Origin: JBDHRG01 sp039807445
GTDB lineage: Bacteria; Pseudomonadota; Gammaproteobacteria; Competibacterales; Competibacteraceae
Assembly: GCA_039807445.1 (NCBI GenBank)
Contig: JBDHRG010000016.1
Coordinates: 1 to 36,473 of the forward strand
DNA: 36,473 bases
Direction of reading: 5' to 3'
Shown here: positions 23,064 through 30,655 of the stretch, piece after piece
Layout: the number at the start of each line of letters is the position of its first letter
Numbering within the stretch: the stretch's first letter is position 1
Made by a program: the position numbers and the translations under genes
Notes under the pieces: model-generated
The model's database searches: none
The model's input: only the letters and a program-made list of their open reading frames with translations
Told to the model about the DNA's origin: nothing

Positions 23064-24381
23064 GCAGCCGCACGAAGTAGTTGTCCCAGGCCCAGCGGAT
23101 CCGCTCGACGGTGACGGCGTTCGGCTCGCCTTCGTAGCGGCAGCGGTCCAGCGCCAGGTCGAGCAGGTCGCGCGGGTAGCACGGGCGCAGCGGTTCATGG
23201 CGCTCGGCGTGGAGCTCGACCAGGAGATGGCGGAACACCGCCAGGTCGAACGGCACGCCGCGCGCTTCGCACGTCTGCCGCCACACGGCCTCGTATTCGG
23301 CCGGGTCGAGGTAGTCGAAGCGGATCTTGTAACCGAGGCGCCGCAGGAAGGCGTCGTCGGCCAGTGCGAGCGGGTCGAGGTTGGTCGAGAACACCAGCAC
23401 CATGTCAAACGGTACCGGGAAGTGCCGTCCCGAGCCCAGGCTCAGGAAGTCGCGCCGCTCCTCCATCGGCACGATCCAGCGGTTCAGCAGGTCGGCGGTC
23501 GGCGCGCGCTGGCGGCCGAGGTCGTCGATCATGAACATGCCGTTGGCGGCCTTGAGCTGCAGCGGCGGCAGGTACTGCTTGCTCGCCGGGTCGTAGCGCA
23601 GCTCGAGCATGTCGAGCGTCAGCTCGCCGCCGGTGATGATCACCGGCCGCCGGCAGCGGACGAAGCGCGGATCGTGGCCCTGCGCCAGCATCAGGCCGGG
23701 GCCGTCGCCGGCGCTCTCGAGCGCGCGGTGCACCACCGAGTCGAACAGCGGGATCGCGGTGTCGCCGACGGCGAGCGCGTGCGGGATCAGCACCTCGTCG
23801 CCGAGCAGCCGCGTCAGGCGCTGGCCGACGAAGGTCTTGCCGGTGCCGGCCGGGCCGTACACGAACATCGCCCGCCCCGAGTGCAGCGCCGGGCCGAGCT
23901 GGTCGAGCAGCGCCTCGCGGATCACGGTGTCGGCGAAGGCCGTGCGCATCAGGTCGCGCGTCACCGTCAGGCGGTGCACCGACTGCGCGCGCACCACGCG
24001 GGCGTAGTCCTCGAGCGGCACCGGCGCCGCGCCGACATAGCCGCTGCGCGCCAGCGCATCGAGCGCCGCCGAGCGGCCGCGTTCGGTCAGCGCGTAGCGC
24101 AGCCCAACGCCGCTGCCGTTGCCGCCGCGCACTTCGAGGCAGGCCTCGGTGCGCAGGAAGCCCAGCGCCTGCTCCAGGATCGTCCCGGCCAGCGCGACGC
24201 GCTCGACCAGTTGCCGCAGCTCGAGCACGCCGGCCGAATACAGGTGCTTCAGCAGCAGCTCGGCGACGAAGTCCTGACTCAGTCCGGTGTCCGCCAGCGC
24301 GCGCGGACGCGGCGCCAGTTGCGACAACGGATCCGTCAGCAGCGAGCCCCCCGGGCGGAACTCGAGTGCAGCGCCGTCCAT
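23035..24381 (-). CDS. AAA+ ATPase of the Tad locus
   Basis: A 448-residue cytoplasmic ATPase. The N-terminal 120 residues look like winged-helix modules (FVAELLLKHLYSAGVLELRQ; LRYALTERGRSAALDALARS). The AAA+ module has Walker A GPAGTGKT (176-183), Walker B MFMIDD (about 282-287) and a sensor-1 Asn in FSTNLDP (N334), with candidate Arg-finger residues near 347-348. It is clearly not TadA or TadZ. MoxR-like chaperone ATPases are the nearest general comparison. It sits 1 base after the prepilin peptidase gene and upstream of rcpC, so it is part of the operon. Its job, perhaps remodelling a pilus component or regulation, is unknown. The last residues (EWGMGDGE) come from the heptamer repeat. Confidence 0.85.
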   Translation of the reverse strand: MDGAALEFRPGGSLLTDPLSQLAPRPRALADTGLSQDFVAELLLKHLYSAGVLELRQLVERVALAGTILEQALGFLRTEACLEVRGGNGSGVGLRYALTERGRSAALDALARSGYVGAAPVPLEDYARVVRAQSVHRLTVTRDLMRTAFADTVIREALLDQLGPALHSGRAMFVYGPAGTGKTFVGQRLTRLLGDEVLIPHALAVGDTAIPLFDSVVHRALESAGDGPGLMLAQGHDPRFVRCRRPVIITGGELTLDMLELRYDPASKQYLPPLQLKAANGMFMIDDLGRQRAPTADLLNRWIVPMEERRDFLSLGSGRHFPVPFDMVLVFSTNLDPLALADDAFLRRLGYKIRFDYLDPAEYEAVWRQTCEARGVPFDLAVFRHLLVELHAERHEPLRPCYPRDLLDLALDRCRYEGEPNAVTVERIRWAWDNYFVRLREWGMGDGE

Positions 24382-24382
24382 T

Positions 24383-24952
24383 TCAGAACCACTCCAGCAT
24401 CATCGGCAGCCGCTGCAAATACGACAGGTGCCACAACGCGGCGACGGTGCCAGTGAAGATCGCCAGTGCGTACGGAAACCGGGTCGTTGCCGCCTCACCG
24501 GGCGCAGGCGGTATGTAGCTGAGCTGTCCGGTTGTAGCGAGACATTTCAGAATTAATCCATAGCGTTGAAATGCCACCAGAGTACCACGACGATAGAAAA
24601 GAACGAATACCCCCATCACGGAGCCCGCCGCCAAGGTCAGGCCAGCAGCCAGCAGTGTATCCAGAAGACCAAGAAAGGCGCCAACCGCTGCCATCAATTT
24701 AACGTCCCCGGCGCCCATACCACCGAGGGCATAGAAAGGAATAAAGATCAGAAAACCCACACCCAGGCCTCCGAGGCCGGCGAGTAGACCGTCAATACCC
24801 AGCCCCCATATCTGCAAACAGATCCCTGATACAATTCCGCCTATGCTGAACAAATTGGAAATACGATGACGCCTGAGATCCGTCAATGCGGCAAACCCTA
24901 AGATGACCAACAACACCAAGGTAGAAACGTCATAGGTCATAAGGGCGAGCAT
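24383..24952 (-). CDS. tadV: TadV/CpaA, A24 prepilin peptidase
   Basis: A 189-residue polytopic aspartic protease that cleaves the Flp prepilin and the TadE-like pseudopilins at the inner membrane. The two catalytic aspartates are in TDLRRHRISN (D25) and GGMGAGDVKL (D83, GxGD motif). About six hydrophobic helices are visible, and the methyltransferase domain of large PilD enzymes is absent, as usual for CpaA/TadV. ATG at 24952 follows AGAGAGA. Base composition is less GC-rich than in neighbours. The stop is 1 base before the AAA+ ATPase start. Confidence 0.92.
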   Translation of the reverse strand: MLALMTYDVSTLVLLVILGFAALTDLRRHRISNLFSIGGIVSGICLQIWGLGIDGLLAGLGGLGVGFLIFIPFYALGGMGAGDVKLMAAVGAFLGLLDTLLAAGLTLAAGSVMGVFVLFYRRGTLVAFQRYGLILKCLATTGQLSYIPPAPGEAATTRFPYALAIFTGTVAALWHLSYLQRLPMMLEWF

Positions 24953-24982
24953 AGCATTCTCTCTAGATCAACACGGACACGA

Positions 24983-25164
24983 ATGGGGCGAGCGCAGGGC
25001 TTTCAAGGTGGCCGGGTAGCCCTTTAGCGAAACTGTTTGATCCTGCGTCATCCAGCTCCGTCCAGTCTCGGTTATAGCCACGGATGATCGCCATATGGGC
25101 AAACACAATTTATTGATTTTGAATGTTGTATTTTTGCACCTTGAAAGCCCTGATGGGGCGAGCG
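24983..25164. mobile_element. MITE-like element with terminal inverted repeats and flanking direct repeats
   Basis: A 158-bp segment (24995-25152) is bounded by perfect 16-bp inverted repeats, CAGGGCTTTCAAGGTG and CACCTTGAAAGCCCTG. Outside both ends is the same 12-bp direct repeat ATGGGGCGAGCG (24983-24994 and 25153-25164), as expected from a target-site duplication. The interior is non-coding and contains an AT-rich patch near the right end. This is the architecture of a non-autonomous transposon. Twelve bases is long for a duplication, so some bases may be coincidental or belong to the element. It lies between flp and tadV inside the pilus operon. Confidence 0.75.
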
Positions 25165-25183
25165 GCATGAACAGCCGCTCGCC
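25157..25183 (-). promoter_or_regulatory. strong hairpin between flp and tadV (attenuator-like)
   Basis: GGCGAGCGGC (25157-25166) and GCCGCTCGCC (25174-25183) form a perfect 10-bp stem with a 7-base loop, 26 bases downstream of the flp stop. No T-run follows on either strand, so it is not a textbook terminator. In flp-tad operons the pilin gene is much more highly expressed than the downstream genes, and a stem-loop here would suit partial termination or 3'-end protection of the flp message. One arm overlaps the right-hand direct repeat of the MITE-like element. Confidence 0.55.
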
Positions 25184-25208
25184 ATTCTGGCTATCTTTGC
25201 CTCCTGAA

Positions 25209-25394
25209 TCAGCAGGCAGAGCCTTTCAAGGCAGTACAAAGGTCCTGTAGCTTCTCCTTTGCTTCAGTGCCGATAGTGGTAAACAGTGCAACGAGCCCAG
25301 CCGATATCAACCCGCCGGCAATGGCGTATTCGACGGCGGTCAGCCCTTCCTCGTCCTTCAGGAAGGCACGGATCTTGAGAGCGATTTCCTTCAT
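25209..25394 (-). CDS. flp: Flp/Fap-type major prepilin
   Basis: A 61-residue type IVb prepilin, the structural subunit of the Tad pilus. The processing and assembly motif is DEEG/LTAVEYAIAGGLIS: cleavage after G17, Glu at +5 and Tyr at +6 of the mature protein, followed by a hydrophobic helix. The mature pilin would be 44 residues. Two cysteines (KLQDLC and the terminal C) could form a disulphide. ATG at 25394 has an excellent GGGAGGAAGAAAG site; longer in-frame readings from 25661 have no homology. It is first in the leftward operon and the only flp copy in the window. Confidence 0.95.
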   Translation of the reverse strand: MKEIALKIRAFLKDEEGLTAVEYAIAGGLISAGLVALFTTIGTEAKEKLQDLCTALKGSAC

Positions 25395-25973
25395 GGCTTT
25401 CTTCCTCCCGTAACACATCGATGGACCATCCGTGTCGCCCAGCCTAGGCTGGCGTTTTCCGATACCCTCCCGACATCGGCTGTCCGCAGAGCGCCCATTC
25501 GCGATTCGCCGCGACACCGCGTCTCTGAGTCGGTGCGTCTCTGCTTGGTCGCCAGCATAAACGGATCGGATGTCGCAGTTAAACAGGTGTAACGTTTTTA
25601 AACATTCAGGGAAACTGAAGGGGCTTGCCGAGCATCGCTCGCAACCGCCGGCGAAGCTCATCGCCCATGCGCCGACCGATCCTCTCCCCGTTCCTGCTCA
25701 GGCAACGCGGTTCTCGCCAAGCAAATTCTGCGCCAAAACCGAACTGACCGTTTCGGCGAGTTGCCACATGCTGTTACCGCATGCGAGCGTCAATTTCTTG
25801 ACGATCGGACGGCAGACGGAATGGAGGCAGGCGACAAGTTTCTGACACGACGAGTCGCGATACAGCAAGCATGGCAGCGGCAGTTCAGTAATTTTTACAA
25901 ATGCAGGCTTGTGCGTCAGGCAGCCGTCCCCCTACCTTGGCGCCGTCGAAACAGCCAATCCCCGAATGCAGGG
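25395..25973. other. 579-bp non-coding region between divergent flp and transglycosylase genes
   Basis: No credible gene is visible here on either strand. Its base composition is more AT-rich than the flanks. It must hold the promoters for the flp operon and the lytic transglycosylase. On the minus strand TATGCT (25553-25558) with TTTAAC 18 bases upstream (25577-25582) is a weak candidate promoter for flp, which would give an untranslated leader of about 150 bases. GTTAAACAGGTGTAAC (25577-25592) is a partial palindrome nearby. No sigma-54 signature was found. Confidence 0.5.
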
Positions 25974-26732
25974 ATGTCAATGTCCTCCACCCCGATCCGC
26001 CGCCGGACGAGCCTGACGCTGTGCAGCCTCCTGGCCGCACAGCCGGCTTTCGCCGAAATCCAGACTTCACGCGACGTGCATGGCGTGAGCTACATCCGCA
26101 GCGAGCCCGGCGCGGCCATCGGTGCGCCTGCCGCCGGCGCACCGCGTCCATTGGCCCGGGTGCGCTTCGCGCCGCAGGCGCTCGCGGCGCTGCCCCGAGC
26201 CGCGTGGGTCAGCAGTCCGTCGGATTTCCGGCTGCGGCCTTTCCCGAAGCCGGTGGTCGCCGCCATCAATCCGGCGCCTGCGGCGCCCGCAACGCCGGCC
26301 GCACCGATTGCCGGGACCGGCGGTTCCTGGGCCCGGCGCACGCGCTACGCCGACACCATCGCGAACACGGCGCAGGCGCACGGGCTGGACCCCGCGCTGC
26401 TGCACGCGGTGATCCACGCCGAGTCGTCGTTCAACCCCAACGCGGTGTCGCGCGCCGGCGCGATGGGCTTGATGCAGCTGATGCCGGCGACCGCGGCGCG
26501 CTTCGGCGTGACCGACGCCTTCGACCCGGCGGCCAACATCGGCGGCGGCGCGCACTACCTGCGCGTCCTGATCGACCAGTTCGGCCAGCTGCCGCTGGCG
26601 CTGGCCGCCTACAACGCCGGCGAGAACCGGGTGATCCGCAGCGGCTACGCGATCCCGCCGATCGAGGAGACGCAGACCTACGTCAGCCGCGTACTGGCCT
26701 TCTACGATCGCTACCGGCGCGAGGTCCAGTGA
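25974..26732 (+). CDS. exported lytic transglycosylase (SLT family 1)
   Basis: A 252-residue periplasmic murein lyase. A signal sequence (TSLTLCSLLAAQPAFA) precedes a Pro/Ala-rich linker (about 40-120) and a C-terminal SLT domain with the catalytic Glu in HAVIHAESSFNPNAVSRAGA (E150), then MGLMQLMPATAARFGV, NIGGGAHYLRVLIDQFG and LALAAYNAGENRV. Such enzymes open peptidoglycan for envelope-spanning machines and are often encoded beside pilus or secretion loci. It is divergent from flp. Start is ATG 25974 or ATG 25980; GCAGGG lies just upstream and does not clearly decide. Confidence 0.88.
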   Translation: MSMSSTPIRRRTSLTLCSLLAAQPAFAEIQTSRDVHGVSYIRSEPGAAIGAPAAGAPRPLARVRFAPQALAALPRAAWVSSPSDFRLRPFPKPVVAAINPAPAAPATPAAPIAGTGGSWARRTRYADTIANTAQAHGLDPALLHAVIHAESSFNPNAVSRAGAMGLMQLMPATAARFGVTDAFDPAANIGGGAHYLRVLIDQFGQLPLALAAYNAGENRVIRSGYAIPPIEETQTYVSRVLAFYDRYRREVQ

Positions 26733-26793
26733 TGCGCTACCGGCACGGTTCCTCTCTAGACTTGCGGCACGGCGCAATGGGACGGGAATCGGG

Positions 26794-28092
26794 ATGTCGT
26801 TCTGGGAACGCTATCAGGCCAGACTCGCCGGATGGGCGGCTGGGGGGCGGGCGCGCCTGGCGCGCGCCGGCTGGATCGTGCTCGCGGTCGCGCGCGGCCT
26901 GATCGACGGCGATCTGCTGCAGCGTTCCGCCAGCCTCGCCTACACCACGCTGCTGTCGCTGGTGCCGCTGCTCGCGGTCAGCTTCTCGGTGCTCAAGGCC
27001 TTCGGCGCGCACAATGCGCTCGAACCGCTGCTGCGCGACGTGCTGGCGCCGCTCGGCGCACAAGGCATCGAGGTCGGCGACCGCATCCTCGGCTTCGTCG
27101 AGAACCTGCGCGTCGGCGTGCTCGGCTCGCTCGGCGTGGCGCTGCTGTTCTATACGACGGTGGCGCTGATCCACAAGATCGAGCTCGCCTTCAACGCGAT
27201 CTGGGGCGTGCTGACGCCGCGCTCGCCGGGGCGGCGCTTCGCCGATTATCTGAGCGTGATCCTGACCGGCCCCGTGCTCGCCTTCACCGCGCTGGGCGTC
27301 AGCGATACCGCGCTGCACGCGCTCGACGCCTTCGGCGGCGGTCGCCTGGCGCCGCTGGCCGAAGCCGGCGGCGTGCTGCGCAGCCTGCTGCCGCACCTGC
27401 TGCTCGCCGCCGCCTTCGCCTTCCTGTACGGCTTCATGCCCAACACCCGCGTGCGCCCGCTCGATGCGCTCGCCGGCGGCGTCGCCGCGGGCTTGCTGTG
27501 GTACGCCGGCGGGCGGCTGTTCGCCGCGCTGCTCGCCGACTCGGGCAACTACCCGGCGATCTATTCCGGCTTCGCCGGCGCGGTGCTGTTCATCCTCTGG
27601 CTGCAGATCGGCTGGCAGATCGTGCTGGTCGGCGCGCTGGTCGCGCGCCACTGGTCCGACCCGATCACCGCCGGCCCGGCGCAGCCGCCGATGCCGGCCG
27701 AGCGCGAAGCGCTGGCGCTCGCCCTGATGACCGAGATCGGCCGCGCCTTCCGCAGCCGCCAGCCGCCGCCGTCGACCGCTGCGCTGTCGCAGACGCTGGC
27801 CGAGCCGGCCGAGCGCCTGGCCGAAGTCATCGCCCTGCTGCACCGCGCCGGGCTGCTGCACGCGATCGAAGACGAGGGCGGCTGGGTGCCGGGGCGCGAC
27901 CTCGGCACGCTCGAGCTCGCCGCGATCGTCCGCGCGGTGCGCGGCGAGCTCGAGCGCGGCATGCCGGGTGCGGCGCTCGCCGCCGAGCTCGATGCCGCAC
28001 TCGGCCAGGCGCTCGGTCGGCGCACGCTGCTCGAACTGGTCGAAGCGCCGCCGCGGCTCACCGCCGTAGCGCGCGGCGACGAGGTGCGCTGA
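26794..28092 (+). CDS. YihY/BrkB-family inner-membrane protein
   Basis: A 432-residue protein with the YihY (formerly ribonuclease BN) domain in residues 1-290: RSASLAYTTLLSLVPLLAVS, about six membrane helices, the FAFLYGFMPNTRVRPLDALA segment and SGFAGAVLFILWLQIGWQIV near the end of the domain. A cytoplasmic C-terminal extension of about 130 residues (LAEPAERLAEVIALLHRAGL) looks like a winged-helix region found in the longer betaproteobacterial members. The old RNase assignment is not valid for this family. Function is unknown; BrkB was linked to serum resistance in Bordetella. ATG 26794 starts 61 bases after the transglycosylase. Confidence 0.9.
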   Translation: MSFWERYQARLAGWAAGGRARLARAGWIVLAVARGLIDGDLLQRSASLAYTTLLSLVPLLAVSFSVLKAFGAHNALEPLLRDVLAPLGAQGIEVGDRILGFVENLRVGVLGSLGVALLFYTTVALIHKIELAFNAIWGVLTPRSPGRRFADYLSVILTGPVLAFTALGVSDTALHALDAFGGGRLAPLAEAGGVLRSLLPHLLLAAAFAFLYGFMPNTRVRPLDALAGGVAAGLLWYAGGRLFAALLADSGNYPAIYSGFAGAVLFILWLQIGWQIVLVGALVARHWSDPITAGPAQPPMPAEREALALALMTEIGRAFRSRQPPPSTAALSQTLAEPAERLAEVIALLHRAGLLHAIEDEGGWVPGRDLGTLELAAIVRAVRGELERGMPGAALAAELDAALGQALGRRTLLELVEAPPRLTAVARGDEVR

Positions 28093-28093
28093 G

Positions 28094-28119
28094 GCGCCCT
28101 GCTGTCCGGTGCAGGGCGC
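28094..28119. other. hairpin after the yihY-like gene
   Basis: GCGCCCTGC (28094-28102) and GCAGGGCGC (28111-28119) make a perfect 9-bp stem with an 8-base loop starting 1 base after the YihY stop. No T-run follows. It may mark the transcript 3' end. A TACGAT hexamer at 28167-28172 just downstream may be the -10 of the next gene. Confidence 0.5.
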
Positions 28120-28200
28120 TGCGCCGGCGCATCCGCTGTGCCGCGCCTGTACCCCGCTGCGGCTGTTACGATAGGCGCTCGTTTCCTTTGCGAAATCCCG

Positions 28201-29049
28201 ATGCCCGCCTCCCCCCTCGCCTTCGGCGCGCTGCTGGTGCTCGCCTCCGAACTCGCCTTCGCGCTGATGGGCGCGGCGATCAAGCTCGGCGCCGACGCGC
28301 TGTCGCAGGAAACCCAGCTGCTGTTCCGCAACGCCGTCGCGCTCGTCACGCTGCTGCCCTGGGTGGTCGGCCAGGGGGGCTTGCGGATCGAGCGCGCGAC
28401 CTTCCGCTTCCACCTGCTGCGCTCGCTGGCCGGGCTGGCGTCGATGGGCTGCTACTTCTATTCGCTCGCCCACCTGCCGCTGGCCGAAGCCGCGCTGCTG
28501 GCGATGACCGCGCCGCTGTTCATCGCGCCGATCGCGCGCCTGTGGCTGGACGAGCCGATGACGCGGCGCACGCTCGCCGCGCTGGCGCTCGGCTTCGCCG
28601 GTGTGGCGCTGATCCTGCGCCCCGGCGCCGGCGCGCTGTCGGTGCCGGCGCTGGTGGGGCTCACCGGCGGCGCGCTCGCTGCGGTCGCCAAGGTCACGAT
28701 CCGGCGCATGGCCGGCCGCGTCCCGGGCCCCGAGATCGTGTTCTGGTTTTCGCTGATCGGCACGCTCGGCGGCGCCGGCCCGGCCGTGCTCCACTGGACC
28801 ACGCCCGACGCGCGCGGCTGGGGCTTGCTGATCGGGCTGGGGCTGTGCGGCGCCGTCGGCCAGGTGCTGATGACCCGCGCCTATGCCCTCGCCCCGGCCG
28901 CCCAGATCGGCCCCTTCACCTACAGCGCCATCCTCTACGCCAGCCTGTTCGGCTGGCTGCTGTGGGGCCACACCCTCGACGCGCTCGGTCTGGCCGGCGC
29001 CGCGCTGATCATCTCGGCCGGGCTGCTGGTGCTGCGTCCGAAGCGCTAG
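28201..29049 (+). CDS. EamA-family (DMT) transporter
   Basis: A 282-residue inner-membrane protein with ten hydrophobic segments arranged as two EamA repeats. The first repeat shows SELAFALMGAAIKLGADALS, then YFYSLAHLPLAEAALLAMTA and PLFIAPIARLWLDEP; the second ends with YAPAAQIGPFTYS-like YALAPAAQIGPFTYSAILYA and LFGWLLWGHTLD. The family exports or imports small metabolites and drugs; substrate cannot be predicted. ATG at 28201 lies 29 bases after a TACGAT element. Its stop codon overlaps that of the convergent cbiD within the palindrome CTAG. Confidence 0.88.
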   Translation: MPASPLAFGALLVLASELAFALMGAAIKLGADALSQETQLLFRNAVALVTLLPWVVGQGGLRIERATFRFHLLRSLAGLASMGCYFYSLAHLPLAEAALLAMTAPLFIAPIARLWLDEPMTRRTLAALALGFAGVALILRPGAGALSVPALVGLTGGALAAVAKVTIRRMAGRVPGPEIVFWFSLIGTLGGAGPAVLHWTTPDARGWGLLIGLGLCGAVGQVLMTRAYALAPAAQIGPFTYSAILYASLFGWLLWGHTLDALGLAGAALIISAGLLVLRPKR

Positions 29050-30194
29050 CCCGGGCCGCGCCACGGCGCCTCGCCGATGATCCGCCCCTCGCGGTCGACG
29101 ACCAGCACCTCGACCTCGACCGGTGCGCCCTCGAGCACCTCGAGCACCGCCCCCTGCGCCAGCGCGGCGATGCGCCCGGCGAGCGGCAGCCCGGCGGCTC
29201 GCGCGAGGCCCAGCACCTGCAGCGCGGTGTTGGCCGCGCGCGCCTCGCTGACCAGCGCGGGCGCGGCGCCGAGCTCGGCGAGCCGCTCGGCGAGCCAGTC
29301 GAGGTCGACACTGCTGCGCTTGGAGTGCAGGTCGAGCAGCCCGCGCGCGAGCTTGCCGAACTTGGCGAAGCCGCCCGCCAGCGTCAGCCGCGCCACCGGG
29401 TGACGGCGCAGGTACTTCAGCGTGCCGCCGACGAAGTCGCCCATGTCGATCAGCGCCTGCTCGCTCAGGCCGTGACGGCGCACCGCGGCGGCTTCGGACA
29501 CGTCGCCGGTGCAGGCGGCGACGTGCGCGAGCCCCAGTGCGCGCGCGACATCGACGCCGCGGTGGATCGAGGCGATCCAGGCCGAGCACGAGTACGGGAT
29601 CACGATGCCGGTGGTGCCGAGGATCGACAGCCCGCCGCGGATACCCAGCCGCGGGTTCATCGTCTTGCGCGCCAGCGCTTCGCCGCCGTCGATCGACAGC
29701 TCGACCACCAGGTCGGCGGGCTCGCCGAAGGCAGCCGCCGCCTCGGCGACGGTCTGGCGGATCATCGCGCGCGGCACCGGGTTGATCGCCGGCTCCCCCA
29801 CCGCCAGCGGCAGCCCCGGCTGCGTGACCGTGCCCACGCCCTCGCCGGCGCGGAACACCACGCCGCTGCCGGGCGCGGCGCGCTCGACGCGGGCGCGGAC
29901 CAGCGCGCCGTGGGTCACGTCGGGGTCGTCGCCGGCATCCTTGACCACGCCCGCCCCCGCCCAGCCCGCACCGCGCGCGGTCCAGGCCAGCGCGAAGGCG
30001 GGGCGCTGCCCCTTGGGCAGGGTGATCGTCACGGGGTCGGGGAAGCCGCCGCCGAACAGCGCTTCGCACGCGGCGCGCGTGGCCGCCGTCGCGCAGGCGC
30101 CGGTGGTCCAGCCGCGGCGCAGCGGCCGGTCCGCGGACGCCTCGCCGTCGGCTGCCGCCGCTTCCGGCGCTCCGGTTTTCGCCATTTCCGCCAT
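29046..30194 (-). CDS. cbiD: cobalt-precorrin-5B (C1)-methyltransferase
   Basis: A 382-residue enzyme of anaerobic cobalamin synthesis that uses SAM to methylate C-1 of cobalt-precorrin-5B. The CbiD signature is clear: RRGWTTGACATAATRAACEA, VVKDAGDDPDVTHGALVRAR, GEGVGTVTQPGLPLAVGEPA with INPVPR, LGIRGGLSILGTTGIVIPYS and GGFAKFGKLARGLLDLHS. ATG 30194 overlaps the rimI stop (TGATG); a second in-frame ATG lies three codons downstream. No other cobalamin gene is in the window, so the rest of the pathway must be elsewhere. Co-transcription with udg and rimI is likely from the overlaps. Confidence 0.95.
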   Translation of the reverse strand: MAEMAKTGAPEAAAADGEASADRPLRRGWTTGACATAATRAACEALFGGGFPDPVTITLPKGQRPAFALAWTARGAGWAGAGVVKDAGDDPDVTHGALVRARVERAAPGSGVVFRAGEGVGTVTQPGLPLAVGEPAINPVPRAMIRQTVAEAAAAFGEPADLVVELSIDGGEALARKTMNPRLGIRGGLSILGTTGIVIPYSCSAWIASIHRGVDVARALGLAHVAACTGDVSEAAAVRRHGLSEQALIDMGDFVGGTLKYLRRHPVARLTLAGGFAKFGKLARGLLDLHSKRSSVDLDWLAERLAELGAAPALVSEARAANTALQVLGLARAAGLPLAGRIAALAQGAVLEVLEGAPVEVEVLVVDREGRIIGEAPWRGPG

Positions 30195-30655
30195 CACAGC
30201 ACCCGCGCCATCACCAGCGCGTCCTCGCGGCCACTGGCGGCCGGGTAGTAGCCACGGCGCGTGCCGACTTCGCAGAAGCCGGCCGAGACGTACAGCGCGA
30301 TCGCGTGCACGTTCGACGGCCGCACCTCGAGGAACATCGTATCGGCGCCCAGCGCCCGCGACAGCTCGAGCACCTGTTCGAGCAGCCGCCGGCCGAGCCC
30401 CTGGCTCTGCTGCCGCGGCGACACGCACAGGTTCAACAGGTGCGCCTCGCCGACCGCGATCGACAGCACCGCATAACCGAGCACCTCACCGCCGCGCTCG
30501 GCGACCAGGCAGCGGTAGCCGCTGCGGATGCAGTCGCGGAAGATGCCCGCAGTCCACGGAAACGGATAGGCCTCGAGCTCGACTGCCATCACCGCGGGCA
30601 CGTCGCGCTCGGTCATCGGCCGGATCGCGAGCTCCGGCGAGGGTTTGGCGCTCAT
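30194..30655 (-). CDS. rimI: ribosomal protein bS18 N-alpha-acetyltransferase
   Basis: A 153-residue GNAT acetyltransferase. The order ELAIRPMTERDVPAVMAVEL, EAYPFPWTAGIFRDCIRSGY (the RimI-typical YPFPWT), LNLCVSPRQQSQGLGRRLLE (acetyl-CoA pyrophosphate loop Q-x2-G-x-G) and FLEVRPSNVHAIALYVSAGF, then GTRRGYYPA, identifies RimI. It acetylates the N-terminus of ribosomal protein S18. The ATG overlaps the udg stop (ATGA) and the stop overlaps the cbiD start. In many betaproteobacteria tsaB precedes rimI; here it does not. Confidence 0.94.
   Translation of the reverse strand: MSAKPSPELAIRPMTERDVPAVMAVELEAYPFPWTAGIFRDCIRSGYRCLVAERGGEVLGYAVLSIAVGEAHLLNLCVSPRQQSQGLGRRLLEQVLELSRALGADTMFLEVRPSNVHAIALYVSAGFCEVGTRRGYYPAASGREDALVMARVL

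Noticed and set aside
25570..25845. Plus-strand frame of 91 codons in the flp upstream region
   Set aside because: No ribosome site, no recognisable domain, and composition like non-coding DNA.
26737..30069. Long open frame on the minus strand (over 1100 codons) across yihY, EamA and cbiD
   Set aside because: Extremely Arg/Ala/Gly-rich with no domain; it is a GC-driven shadow of three well-supported genes in other frames.
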